Positions 1 to 14,500 of a stretch of DNA of 64,000 nucleotides are shown here, piece after piece. The DNA comes from Xestospongia bergquistia (Eukaryota > Porifera > Demospongiae > Haplosclerida > Petrosiidae), in the NCBI GenBank assembly GCA_963965975.1, contig OZ014417.1:5251821-5315820 (forward strand). The letters run 5' to 3'. The notes below the pieces were generated by a model. The model was not told where the DNA came from. It saw only the letters and a program-made list of their open reading frames with translations, and searched no databases. The translations under genes were made by a program, and so were the position numbers. Position 1 is the first letter of the stretch; each line of letters begins with the position of its first letter.

Positions 1-3000
1 CAGTCTAAGGGACCTAGTGGGACTAACTATATAAGCTGCTATTAACAGTTTAGTAAGTTGGTTTGCATTAACACTCTAAAGTCTTTAATTTAAAGATTTT
101 AGAAGGTTTAGACTATTGAGTGAAGTTTATATAGTAAACTACACTGTCTTAGGGACTTAATGGGACTAACTATATAAGCTGCTATTAACAGTTTAGTAAG
201 TTGATTTGCATTAACGCTCTATACTCTTTATTTTAAAGACTTTAGATTGTTTAGACTATCGAGTGAAGATTATGAAGTAAACTGCTCAGTCTAAAGGACT
301 TAATGGGACTAACTATATAAGTTGCTATTAACAGTTTAGTAAGTATGTTTGCATTAATGCTTTAAAGTCTTTAATTTAAAGACTTGAGAAGGTTTAGACT
401 ATTGAATGAAATTTGTAAAGTAAACCGCTCAGTCTAAAGACTTAATGGGACTAACTAAATAAACTGCTATTAACAGTTTCGTAAGTTGGTTTGTATTAAC
501 ACTCTAAAGTCTGTAATTTAGAGACTTTAGAAGGTTTAGACTATTGAGTGAAGTTTATATAGTAAACTACACTGTCTTAAGGACTTAATGGGACTAACTA
601 TATAAGCTGCTATTAACAGTTTAGTAGGTTGATTTGCATTAACACCCTAAAGTCTTTAATTTAAAGACTTTAGAAGGTTTAGATTATTGAGTGAAGTTTA
701 TAAAGTAAACTGCTTAGTCTAAAGGACTTAATGGAACTAACTATATAAGCTGCTATTAACAGCTTAGTAAGTTTGTTTGCATTACCGCTCTAAAGTCTTT
801 CATTTAAAGATTTTAGAAGGTTTAGACTATTGATGGAAGTTTATAAAGTAAACTGCTCAGTCTAAAGGACTTAATGGGACTAACTATATAAGCTGCTATT
901 AACAGTTTAGTAAGTTTGTTTGCATTAACGCTGTAAAGTCTTTAATTTAAAGACTTGACAAGGTTTAGACAATTGAGTTAAATTTATAAAGTAAACTGCT
1001 CAGTATAAAGGAGTTAAAGGGACTAATTAAATAAACTGCTATTAAGAGTTTAGTAAGTTGGTTTGTATTAACACTATAAAGTCTTTAATTTAAAGACTTT
1101 AGAAGGTTTAGACTATTGAGTGAAGTTTATAATGTAAACTTCTCAGTCGATAGGGACTTAATGGCCTAACTATATAAGCTGCTGTTAACAGTTTAGTAAG
1201 TTGGTTTGCATTAACGCTCTAAAGTCTTTAATTTAAAGACATTAGAATGTTTAGACTATCAAGTGAAGTTTATGAAGTAAACTACTCAGTCCAAAGGACT
1301 TAATGGGACTAACTCAATAAACTGCTATTAACAGTTTAGTAAGTTTGTTTGCATTAACACTCTAAAGTCTATAATTTAAAGACTTTAGAAGGTTTTGACT
1401 ATTGAGTGAAGTTTATGAAGTAAACTGCTCGGTCTAAAGGACTTAATGGGATTAATTAAATAAACTGCTATTAACAGTTTAGTAAGTTGGTTTGCATTAA
1501 CTCTCTAAAGTCTTTAATTTAAAGTCTTTAGAAGGTTTAGACTATTGAGTGAAGTTTATCAAGTAAACTGCTCAGTATAAAGGACTTATTGGGACTAACT
1601 AAATAAACTGCTATTAACAGTTTAGTAAGTTGGTTTGCATTAGCACTCTAAAGTCTTTAATTTAAAGTCTTCAGAGGGTTTAAACTATTGAGTGAATTTT
1701 ATAAAGTAAACTACTCAGTCTAAGGGACTTAGTGGGACAAACTACATAAGCTGCTATTAACAGTTTAGTAAGTTTGTTTTCATTAACCCTCTAAAGTCTT
1801 TAATTTAAAGACTTTAGAAAGTTTAGACTATTGAGTGATTTTTATAAAGTAAATTCCTTAGTCTAAGGGATTTAGTGGGACTAACTATATATGCTGCTAT
1901 TAACAGTTTAGTAAGTTGGTTTGCATTAGTCTTCTAAAGTCGTTAATTTAAAGACTTTAGAAGGTTTAGACTATTGAGTGAATTTTATAAAGTAAACTAC
2001 TCAGACTTAGGGACTTAATGGGAGTAACTATACAAGCTGCTATTATCAGTTTAGTAAATTGATTTGCAGTAACACTCTAAAGTCTTTAATTTAAAGACTT
2101 TAGAGGGTTTAAACTATTGAGTGAAATTTTTAAAGTAAACTGCTAAGTGTAAAGGACTTAACGGGACTAACTAAATAAACTGCTATTAACAGTTTAGTAA
2201 GTTGGTTTGCATTAACACTCTAAAGTCTTTGAATTAAGGACTTTAGAGGGTTTAAACTATTGAGTGAAGTTTATAAAGTAAAATACTTAGTCTAAGGGAC
2301 TTAATGGGACTAATTATATAAGTTGCATATTAACAGTTTAGTAAGTTGGTTTGCAGTAGCACTCTAAAGTCTTTAATTTAAAGACTTTAGAGGGTTTAAA
2401 CTATTGAGGGAAGTTTATAAAGTAAACTACTTAGTCTAAGGGACTTAGTGGGACTAACTGTATAAGCTGCTATAAACAGTTCAGTAAGTTGGTTTGCATT
2501 AACGCTCAAAAGTCTTTTATTTAAAGCTTTTAATTTAAGGACTTTAGAATGTTTAGACTATCATGTGAAGTTTATGAAGGAAACAGCTCAGTCTAAAGGA
2601 CTTAATGGGACTAACTAAATAAACTCCTATTAAGAGTTTAGTAAGTTGGTTTGCATTAATCCTCTAAAGTCTTTAATTTAAAGACTTTAGAGGGTTTAAA
2701 CTATTGAGTGAAGTTTATGAAGTAAACTACTTAGACTTAGGGACTTAATGGGACTAGTTTATAAAGTAAAATACTTAGTCTAAGGGACTTAGTGGGGCTA
2801 AATATATAAGCTGCTATTAACAGTTTAGTAAGTTGGTTTGCATTAACTCTCTAAAGTCTTTAATTTAAAGACTTTAGAGGGTTTAAATTATTGAGTGATG
2901 TTTATAAAGTAAACTACTTAGTCTAAGGGACTTAGTGGGACTAACTATATATGCTGCTATTAACAGTTTAGTAAGTTGGTTTGCATTAACCCTCTAAAGT

Positions 3001-5420
3001 CTTTAATTTAAAGACTTTAGAAGGTTTAGACTATTGAGTGAATTTTATGAAGTAAACTACTCAGACTTAGGGACTTAATGGGACTAGTTTATAAAGTAAA
3101 CTACTTAGTCTAAGGGACTTAGTGGGACTAACTATATAAGCTGCTATTAACAGTTTGGTAAGTTAGTTTGCATTAACTCTCTAAAGTCTTTAATATAAAG
3201 CCTTAGAAGGTTTAGACTATTGAGTGAATTTTATCAAGTAAACTGATCAGTCTAAAGGACTTAACGGTCCAACTGAATAAACTTCTATTGACAGTTTAGT
3301 AAGTTTGTTTGCATTAACGGTCTAAGTCTTTAATTTAAAGAGTTTAGAGGGTTTAAACTACTAAGTGAAGTTTATAAAGTAAACTACTTAGTCTAAGGGA
3401 CTTAGTGGGACTAACTATATTTGCTGCTATTAACAGTTTAGTAAGTTGGTTTGCATTAACCCTCTAAAGTCTTTAATTTAAAGACTTTAGAAGGTTTAGA
3501 CTATTGAGTGAAGTTTATAAAAAAAACTAATGAGACTTAGGGACTTAATGGGACTAACTATATAAGCTGCTATTAACAGTTTAATAAGTTGATTTGCATT
3601 AACGGTCTAAAGTCTTTCATATAAGGACTTTAGAGGGTTTAAACTATTGAGTGAAATTCATACAGTAAACTGCTCAGTCTAAAGGACTTAATGGGACTAA
3701 CTAAATAAACTACTATTAACAGTTTAGTAAGTTGGTTTGCATTAACACTCTAAAGTCTTTAAATTAAAGACTTTAGAGGGTTTAAACTATTGAGTGAAGT
3801 TTATAAATTAAACTACTTAGTCTAAGCGACTTAGTGGGATTAACTATATAAGCTGCTATTAACAGTTTAGTAAGTTGGTTTGCATTAACACTCTAATGTC
3901 TTTAATTTAATGACTTTAGAAAGTTTAGACTATTGAGCGAAGTTGATAAAGTAAACTGCTCAGTCTAAAGGTCTTAATGGGACTAACTATATAAGCTGCT
4001 ATTAACAGTTTAGTAAGTTGATTTGCATTAACGGTCTAAAGTCTTTAATATAAAGACTTTAGAGGGTTTAAACTATTGAGTGAAATTCATAAAGTAAACT
4101 GTTCAGTCTAAAGGACTTAATGGGACTAACTAAATAAACTACTCTTTACAGTTTAGTAAGTTGGTTTGCATTAGCACTCTAAAGTCTTTAAATTAAAGAC
4201 TTTAGAGGGTTTAAACTATTGAGTGAAGTTTATAAATTAAACTACTTAGTCTAAGGGACTTAGTGGGATTAACTATATTAGCTGCCATTAATAGTTTAGT
4301 AAGTTGGGTTGCATTAACACTCTAAAGTCTTTAATTTAATGACTTTAGAAAGTTTTGACTATTGAGTGAAGTTTATAAAGTAAACTGCTCAGTCTAAAGG
4401 ACTTAATGAGACTAACTATATAAGCTGCTATTAACAGTTTAGTAAGTTTGTTTGCGTTAATGCTGTAAAGTCTTTAATTTAAAGACTTCACAAGTTTTAG
4501 ACTATTGAGTGAAATTTATAAAGTAAAATGCTCAGTCTAAAGGACTTAATTGACTAAATAAATAAACTGCTATTAATAGTTTAGTAAGTTTGTTAGTATT
4601 AACGCTCTGAAGTCTTTAATTTAATAAAGACTTTAGAAGGTTTAGACTATTGAGTGAAATTTATAAAGTAAACTGCTCAGTTAAAAGGACTTAATGGGAC
4701 TAACTACATCAGCTGTTATTATCAGTTTATTAAGTTTGTTTGCATTAACGCTGTAAAGTCTTTAATATAAAGACTTTAGAAGTTTTAGACTATTGACTGA
4801 AATTTATAAAGTAAACTTCTCTGTCTAAAGCACTAAAAGGGACTAACTAAATAAACTGCTATTAACAGTTTAGTAAGTTGGTTTGCATTAACACTCTAAA
4901 GTCTTTAATTTAAAGACTTTAGAAGGTTTACACTATTTAGTGAAGTTTATAAAGTAAACAGCTCAGTCTAAAGGACTTAGTGGGACTAACTATATAAGCT
5001 GCTATTGACAGTTTAGTAAGTTTGTTTGCAAAAACGTTCTAAAGTCTTTAATTTAAAGACTTTAGAAGGTTTAGACTATTGAGTGAAATTTAAAAAGTAA
5101 ACTACTCAGTCTAAGGGACTTAGGGGGAGTAACTATAAAGCTGCTATTAACAGTTTAGTAAGTTGGTTTGCAGAAACACTCTAAAGTCTTTAATTTAAAG
5201 ACTTTATAGGGTTTAAACTATTGAGTGAAGTGTATAAAGTGAACTACTTAGTCTAAAGGACTTAGTGGGACTAACTATATAAACTGCTATTAACAGTTTA
5301 GTAATTTGTTTTGCATTAATACTCTAAAGTCTTTAATTTAAAGACTTTAGAAGGTTTAGACTATTGAGTTAATTTTATTAGTAAACTACTCAGACTTAAG
5401 GACTTAATGGGACGAACTAT

Positions 5421-6258
5421 ATAAGCTGCTATTAAGAGTTTAGTAAGTTGATTTGCATTAACGCTCTAAAGTCTTTAATTTAAAGATTTTAGCGGGTTTA
5501 AACTATTGATTGAAATTGCTAAAGTAAACTGCTCAGTCTAAAGGACTTAATGGGAGTAACTAAATAAACTGCTATTAACAGTTTAGTAAGTTGGTTTGCA
5601 TTAACCCTCTAAAGTCTTTAAATTAAAGACTTCAGGGGGTTTAAACTATTGAGTAAAGTAAACTACTTAATCTAGGGACTTAGTGGGACTAACTATATAA
5701 GCTGCTATTATCATTTTAGTAAGTTTGTTTGCATTAACGCTCTAAAGTCTTTAATTTAAAGACTTTAGAGGGTTTAAACTATTGAGTGAAGTTTATAAAG
5801 TAAACTATTTAGTCTAAGGGACTTAGTGGGACTAACTATATAAGCTGCTATTAAGAGTTTAGTAAGTTGATTTGCATTAACGCTCTAAAGTCTTTAATTT
5901 AAAGATTTTAGCGGGTTTAAACTATTGATTGAAATTGCTAAAGTAAACTGCTCAGTCTAAAGGACTTAATGGGAGTAACTAAATAAACTGCTATTAACAG
6001 TTTAGTAAGTTGGTTTGCATTAACCCTCTAAAGTCTTTAAATTAAAGACTTCAGGGGGTTTAAACTATTGAGTAAAGTAAACTACTTAATCTAGGGACTT
6101 AGTGGGACTAACTATATAAGCTGCTATTATCATTTTAGTAAGTTTGTTTGCATTAACGCTCTAAAGTCTTTAATTTAAAGACTTTAGAGGGTTTAAACTA
6201 TTGAGTGAAGTTTATAAAGTAAACTATTTAGTCTAAGGGACTTAGTGGGACTAACTAT
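5421..6258. repeat. Perfect tandem duplication of a 419-bp satellite trimer
   Basis: Positions 5421-5839 and 5840-6258 read the same base for base by eye. Both copies share private markers: ATTAAGAG for ATTAACAG, AGCGGG, GATTGAAATTGC, TTCAGGGGG, and a 10-bp deletion leaving GAGTAAAGTAAAC. The repeated block is three monomers (429 bp expected) minus that deletion. The identity against a background of diverged neighbours indicates a recent unequal exchange or slippage event. Confidence 0.9.
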
Positions 6259-9200
6259 ATAAGCTGCTATTAACAGTTTAGTAAGTTGATTTGCATTAAC
6301 GCTCTAAAGTGTTTAATTTAAAGACTCTAGAATTTTTAGACTATCAAGTGAAATTTATGATGTTAACTGCTTGGTCTAAAGGACTTAATGGGACTAACTA
6401 AATAAACTGCTATTAACAGTTTAGTAAGTTGGTTTGGCATTAACTATCTAGAGTCTTTAATTTAAAATCTTTAGAAGGTTTAGACTATTGAGTGAAGTTT
6501 ATCAAGTAAACTGATCAGTCTAAAGGACTTCATGAGACTAAGTAAATAAACTGCTAATAACAGTTTAGTAAGTTGGTTTGCAGTAACACTCTAAAGTCTT
6601 TAATTTAAAGACTTTAGACGGTTTAAACTATTGAGGGATGTTTATAAATTAAACTACTTAGTCTAAGGGACTTAGTGGGACTAACTATGTCTGCTGCTAA
6701 TAACAGTTTTGTAAGTTGATTGCATTAACACTCTAAAGTCTTCAAATTAAAGACTTTAGAGGGTTTAAACTATTGATTGAAGTTTATAAAGTAAACTACT
6801 TAGTCTAAGGGACTTAATTGGACTAAATATATAACCTTCTATTAACAGTTTAGTAAATTGGGTTGCAGTAACACTCTAAAGTCTTTAATTTAAAGACTTT
6901 AGATGGTTTAATCTATTGAGTGAATTTTATAAAGTTAACTGCTCAGTCTAAAGGAATTAATGGGTCTAACTAAATAAACTGCTATTAACAGTTTATTAAG
7001 TTGGTTTGCATTAACACTCTAAAGTCTTTAAATTAAACACTTTAGAGGGTTTAAAAAATTGAGTAAATTTTATAAAGTAAACTACTCAGTCTAAGGGACC
7101 TAGTTGGACCAACTATATAAGCTGCTATTAACAGTTTAGTAAGTTTGTTTGCATTAACACTCTAAAGTCTTTAATTTAAAGATTTTAGAAGGTTTAGACT
7201 ATTGAGTGAAGTTTATATAGTAAACTACTTAGTCTTAGGGACTTAATGGGACTAACTATATAAGCTGCTATTAACAGTTTACTAAATTGATTTGCGATAA
7301 CGCTCTAAAGTCTTTAATTTAAAGACTTTAGAGGGTTTAATCTATTGAGTCAAGATTATAAAGTAAACTGCTCAGTCTAAAGGACTTAATGGGTCTAACT
7401 AAATAAACTGCTATTAACAGTTTATGAAGTTGGTTTGCATTAACACTCTAAAGTCTTTAAATTAAACACTTTGGAGGGTTTAATCTATTGAGTAAATTTT
7501 ATAAAGTAAACTACTATTTCTAAGGGACTTATTGGGACTAACTATATAAGCTGCTATTAACAGTTTAGTAAGTTTGTTTGCATTAACTCTCTAAAGTCTT
7601 TAATTTAAAGATTTTAGAAGGTTTAGACTATTGAGAGAAGTTTATATAGTAAACTACTCTGTCTTAGGACTTAATGGGACTAACTATATAAGCTGCTATT
7701 AACAGTTTAGTAAGTTGATTTGCATTAACGCTCTAAAGTCTTTAATTTAAAGACTTTAGAATGTTTAGACTATCGAGTGAAGTTTATGAAGTAAACTGCT
7801 CAGTCTAAAGGACTTAATGGGACTAACTATATAAGTTGCTATTAACAGTTTAGTAAGTATGTTTGCGTTAACACTGTAAAGTCTTTAATTTAAAGACTTG
7901 AGAAGGTTTAGACTATAGAATGAAATTTATAAAGTAAACTGCTCTGTCTAAAGGACTTAATGGGACTAACTAAATAAACTGCTATTAACAGTTTCGTAAG
8001 TTGGTTAGTATTAACACTCTAAAGTCTGTAATTTAGAGACTTTAGAATGTTTAGACTATTGAGGGAAGTTTATAAAGTAAACTACTCAGTCTAAGGGAGT
8101 TAATGGGACTAACTACATAAGCTGCTATTAACAGTTTAGTAAGTTGGTTTGCATTAACTCTCTAAAGTCTTTAATTGAAAGACTTTAGAATGTATAGACT
8201 ATCAAGTGAACTTTATGAAGTAAACTACTCAGTCTAAAGGACTTAATGGGACTAACTCAATAAACTGCTATAAACAGTTTAGTAAGTTTGTTTGCGTTAA
8301 GGCTGTAAAGTCTTTTATTTGAAGACTTTAGAATGTTTAGACTATTGAGTGAAATTAATGAAGTAAACTGCTCAGTCTAAAGGACTTAAAGGGACAAACT
8401 AAATAAACTGCTATTAACAGTTTAGTAAGTTTGGTTTGCAGTAACACTCTAAAGTCTTTAATTTAAAGACTTTAAAAGGTTTAGACTATTGAGTGAAGTT
8501 TATAAAGTAAACTGCTCAGTCTAAAGGACTTAATGGGACTAACTATATAAGCTGCTATTAATAGTTTAGTAAGTTTGTTTGCGTGAATGCGGTAAAGTCT
8601 TTAATTTTAAGACTTCACAATGTTTAGACTATTTGGTGAAATTTAGAAAGTAAAATGCACAGTCTAAAGGACTTAATGGACTAAATAAATAAACTGCTAT
8701 TAACAGTTTAGTAAGTTGGCTTGTATTAACACTCTAAAGTCTTTAATTTAAAGACTTTAGAATGTTTAGACTATCAAGTGTAGTTAATGAAGTAAACTAC
8801 TCAGTCTAAAGGACTTATTGGGACTAACTCTATAAACTGCTATTAACAGTTTAGTAAGTTTGTTTGCATTAACGGTCTAAAGTCTTTAATTTAAAGACTT
8901 TAGAAGGTTTAGATTATTGAGTGAAGTTTATAAAGTAAACTGCTTAGTCTAAAGGACTTAATGGAACTAACTATATAAGCTGCTATTAACAGCTTAGTAA
9001 GTTTGTTTGCATTACCGCTCTAAAGTCTTTAATTTAAAAATTTTAGAAGGTTTAGACTATTGAGGGAAACTTATAAAGTAAACTGCTCAGCCTAATGGAC
9101 TTAATGGGACTATCAATATAAGCTGCTATTAACAGGTTAGTAAGCTTGTTTGCATTAACGCTGTAAAGTCTTTAATTTAAATACTTGAGAAGGTTTAGAC

Positions 9201-12200
9201 AATTGAGTGAAATTTATAAAGTAAACTGCTCAGTATAAAGGAGTTAAAGGGACTGACTAAATAAACTGCTATTAACAGTTTAGTAAGTTGGTTTGCATTA
9301 ACGCTCTAAAGTCTTTAATTTAAAGACTTAAGAGGGTTTAAACTATTGAGTGAAATTTTTAAAGTAAACTGCTCAGTCTAAAGAACTTAATGGGACTAAC
9401 TAAATAAACTGCTATTAACAGCTTAGTAAGTTGGTTTGCATTAACACTCTAAAGTCTTTAAATTAAAGACTTTAGAGGTTTTAAACTTTGAGTGAAGTTT
9501 ATGAAGTAAACTACTTAGTCTAAGGGACTTAGTGGGACTAACTATATAAGCTGCTATTAACAGTTTAGTAAGTTGGTTTGCAGTAACACGCTAAAGTGTT
9601 TAATTTAAAGACATTAGAGGCTTTAATCTATTGAGTGAATTTTATAAAGTAAACTACTTAGACTTAGTGGGACTAACTATATAAGCTGCTATAAACAGTT
9701 TAGTAAGTTGGTTTGCATTAACGCTCTAAATTCTTTAATTTATAGACTTTAGAATGATGAAGTGAAGTTTATAAAGTAAACTACTTAGTCTAAGGGACTT
9801 AGAGGGACTAACTATATATGCTGCTATTAACAGTTTAGTATGTTAGTTTGCATTAACCCTCTAAAGTCTTTAATTTATAGACTTCAGAAGTTTTAGACTG
9901 TTGAGGGAATTTTATAAAGTAAACTACTCAGACTTAGGGACTTAATGGGACTAGTTTATAAAGTAAACTACTTAGTCTAAGGGACTTAGTGGGACTAACT
10001 ATATAAGCTGCTGTTAACAGTTTAGTAACTTAGTTTGCATTAACACTATAAAGTCTTTAATTTAAAGTCTTTATAAGGTTTAGACTATTGAGTGAATTTT
10101 ATCAAGTAAACTGCTCAGTCTAAAGGAGTTATTGGGACTAACTAAATAAACTCCTATTAACAGTTTAGTAAGTTGGTTTGCATTAACTCACTAAAGTCTT
10201 TAATTTAAAGACTTGAGAGGGTTTAAATTATTGAGTGAAGTTTATAAAGTAAACTACTTAGTCTAAGGGACTTATTGGGACTAACTATATATGCTGCTAT
10301 TAACAGTTTAGTAAATTTGTTTGCATTAACCCTCTAAAGTCTTTAATTTAAAGACTTTAGAAGGTTTAGACCATTGAGTGAAGTTTATAAAGTAAACTGC
10401 TTAGTCTAAAGGACTTAATGGGACTAACTAAATTAACTGTTATTAACAATTTAGTAAGTTTGTTTGCATTAACGCTGTAAAGTCTTTAATTTAAAGACTT
10501 TAGTAGGTTTAGACTACTGAGTGAAATTTATAAAGTAAACTGCTCAGTCTAAAGGACTTAATGGGACTAACTAAATAAACTGCTATTAACAGTTTAGTAA
10601 GTTGGTTTGCATTAATACTCTAAAGTCTTTAAATTAAAGACTTTAGAGGATTTAAATTATTGAGTGAAGTTTATAAAGTAAACTACTTACTCTAAGGGAC
10701 TTAGTGGGACCAACTATATAAGCTGCTATTAACAGTTTAGTAAGTTGGTTTGCATTAACACTCTAAAGTCTTTAATTTAAAGACTTTAGAAGGTTCACAC
10801 TATTGAGTGAATTTTATAATGTAAACTACTCTGCCTAAGGGATTTAATTGGACTAACTATATAAGCTGCTATTAACAGTTTAATAAGATGGTTTGCATTA
10901 ACGCTCTAAAGTCTTTAATTTAAAGTCTTTAGAATGTATAGACTATCAAGTTAAGTTTATGAAGTAAACTACTCAGTCTAAAGGACTTAATAGGACTAAC
11001 TTAATAAACTGCTATTAACAGTTTAGTAAGTTTGTTTGCATTAACGCTGTAAAGTCATTTATTTAAAGACTTTAGAAGGTTTAGACTATTGAGTTAAGTT
11101 TATAAAGTAAACTACTTAGTGTAAGGGACTTAGTGGGACTAACTATGTAAGCTGCTATTAACAGTTTAGTAAGTTTGTTAGCATTAACGCTGTAAAGTCT
11201 TTAATTTAAAGACTTGAGTAGGTTTAGACTATTGAGCGAAATTTATAAAGTAAACTGCTCAGTGTAAAGGAGTTAAAGGGACTAATTAAATAAACTGCTA
11301 TTTACAGTTTAGTAAGTTGGTTTGTATTAACACTATAAAGTCTTTAATTTAAAGACTTTAGAAGGTTAAGACTATTGAGTGAAGTTTATAAAGTAAACTA
11401 CTTAGTCTAAGGACTTAGTGGACTAATTATATAAGCTGCTATTAACAGTTTAGTAAGTTAGTTTGCATTAACGCTGTAAAGTCTTTAATTTAAAGACTTC
11501 TGAAGGTTTAGACTATTGAGTGAAATTTATAAAGTAAACTGCTCAGTCTAAAGGACTTAAAGGGACTAACTAAATAAACTGCTATTAACAGTTTAGTAAG
11601 TTGGTTTGCATTAACACTCTAAAGTCTTTAATTTAAAGACTTTAGAAGGTTTACACTATTTAGTGAAGTTTATAAAGTAAACAGCTCAGTCTAAAGGACT
11701 TAGTGGGACTAACTATTGAGTGAAATTTATAAAGTAAACTACTTGGTCTAAGGGATTTAGTGGGACTAACTATATAAGCTGCTATTAACAGGTTAGAAAG
11801 TTTGTTTACGTTAACCCTCTAAAGTCTTTAATTTAAAGACTTTAGAAGGTTTAGACTATTGATTGAAGTTTCTAAAGTAAACTACTCAGTCTTTGGGACT
11901 TAATGGGACTAATTATATAAGCTGCTATTAACAGTTTAGTAAGTTGATTAGCATTAACTCTCTAAAGTCTTTAATTTAAAGACTTTAGTATGTTTATACT
12001 ATCTAGTGAAGTTTATGAAGTAAACTGCTCAGTCTAAAGGACTTAATGGGACTATCTATATAAGCTGTTATTAACAGTTTACTAAGTATGTATGCATTAA
12101 CGCTGTAAAGTCTTTAATTTAAAGACTTGACAAGGTTTAGACTGTTGAGTGAAATTTATAAAGTAAACTGCTCAGTCTAAAGGACTTAAACGGAGTATCT

Positions 12201-12600
12201 AAATAAACTGCTATTAACGGTTTAGTAAGTTGTTTTGTATTAACTCTCTAAAGTCTTTAACTTAAAGACTTTAAAAGGTTTAGACTATTGAGTGAAGTTT
12301 ATAAAGTAAACTACTCATTCTAAGGGACTTAATGGGACTATCTATATAAGCTGCTATTAACAGTTTGGTAAGTTGATTTGCATTAACGCTCTAAAGTCTT
12401 TAATTTAAAGACTTTAGAAAGTTTAGACTATTGAGTGTAATTTATAAAGTAAACTGCTCAGTCTAAAGGACTTAAAGGGACTAACTAAATAAACTGCTAT
12501 TAACAGTTTAGTAATTTGGTTTACATTAACACTCAAAAGTCTTTAATTTAAAGACTTTAGAAGGTTTAGACTATTGAGTGAAGTTTATAAAGGAGACTGC

Positions 12601-14500
12601 TCAGTCTAAAGCACTTAAAGGGACTAACTAAATAAACTGCTATTAACAGTTTAGTGAGTTGGTTTGCATTAACACTCTAAAGTCTTTAATTTAAAGACTT
12701 TAGAAGGTTTACAGTATTTAGTGAAGTTTATAAAGTAAACTGCTCAGTCTAAAGGACTTAGTGGGATTAACGATATAAGCTGCTATTGACAGTTTAGTAA
12801 GTATGTTTGCATTAACGCTGTAAAGTCTTTAATTTAAAGACTTGAGAAGGTTTAGACTATTGAGTGAATTTTATAAAGTAAACTACTCAGACTTAGGGAC
12901 TTAATGGGAGTAACTATACAAGCTGCTATTATCAGTTTAGTAAATTGATTTGCAGTAACACTCTAAAGTCTTTAATTTAAAGACTTTAGAGGGTTTAAAC
13001 TATTGAGTGAAATTTATAAAGTAAACTGCTCTGTCTAAAGGACTTAATGGGACTAACTAAATAAACTGCTATTAACAGTTTCGTAAGTTGGTTTGTATTA
13101 ACACTTTAAAGTCTTTAATTTAGAGACTATAGAAGGTTTAGACTATTGAATGAATTTTATAAAGTAAACTACTCAGTCTAAGGGAGTTAATGGGACTAAG
13201 TATATAAGCTGCTATTAACAGTTTAGTAAGTTGGTTTGCATTAACGCTCTAAAGTCTTTAATTTAAAGACTTTAGAATGTATAGACTATCAAGTGAACTT
13301 TATGAAGTAAACTACTCAGTTTAAAGGACTTAATGGGACTAACTCAATAAACTGCTATTAACAGTTTAGTAAGTTTGTTTACATTAACGCTGTAAAGTCT
13401 TTTATTTAAAGACTTGAGAAGGTTTAGACTATTTTGTGAAATTAATAAAGTAAACTGCTCAGTCTAAAGGACTTAAAGGGACAAACTAAATAAACTGCTA
13501 TTAACAGTTTAGTAAGTTGGTTTGCAGTAACACTCTAAAGTCTTTAATTTAAAGGCTTTAAAAGATTTAGACTATTGAGTGAAGTTTATAAAGTAAACTG
13601 CTCAGTCTAAAAGACTTAATGGAACTAACTAAATAAACTGTATTTAACAGTTTAGTAAGTTGGTTTGCATTAACGATGTAAAGTCTTTAATTTAATGACT
13701 TTAAAAAGTTTAGACTAATGAGAGAAGTTGATAAAGTAAACTGCTCAGTCTAACGGAGTTAACGTGACTAACTAAATAAGCTGCAAAGAACAGTTTAGTA
13801 AGTTGGCTTGCATTAACACTCTAAAGTCTTTATTTAGAGACTTTAGAACGTTTAGACTATTGAGTGAAGTTTATAAAGTAAACTGCTCAGTCTAAAGGAC
13901 TTAATGGGACTAACTAAATAAACTGCTATTAACAGTTTAGTTAGTTTGTTTGCATTAACGCTCTAAAGTCTTTAATTTAAAGACTTTAGAAGGTTTAGAC
14001 TATGGAGTGAAATTTATAAAGTAAACTGCTCAGTCTAATGGACTTAAAGGGACTAACTAAATAAACTGCTATTAACAGTTCTGTAAGTTGGTTTGCATTA
14101 ACTCTCTAAAGTCTTTAATTTAAAGACTTTAGAAGATTTAGACTATTGAGTGAAGTTTATAAAGTAAACTGCTCAGTCGAAAGGACTTAATGGGACTACC
14201 TAAATCAACTGTTATTATCAGTTTAGTAAGTTTGTTTGCATTAACGCTGTAAAGTCTTTAAGTTAAAGACTTTAGAAGGTTTAGACTATTGAGTGAAATT
14301 TATAAAGTAAACTGCTCAGTCTAAAGCACTTAAAGGGACTAACTAAATAAACTGCTATTAACAGTTTAGTGAGTTGGTTTGCATTAACACTCTAAAGTCT
14401 TTAATTTAAAGACTTTAGAAGGTTTACAGTATTTAGTGAAGTTTATAAAGTAAACTGCTCAGTCTAAAGGACTTAGTGGGACTAACTATATAAGCTGCTA
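12601..14500. repeat. 12-monomer-shift duplication inside the satellite
   Basis: The private words TCTAAAGCACTTAAAGGG, TTTAGTGAGTTGG and TTTACAGTATTTAGTG occur together near 12601-12770 and again near 14316-14490. The shift is 1715 bp, almost exactly 12 monomers. This supports block-wise amplification rather than independent mutation of single monomers. Confidence 0.7.
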
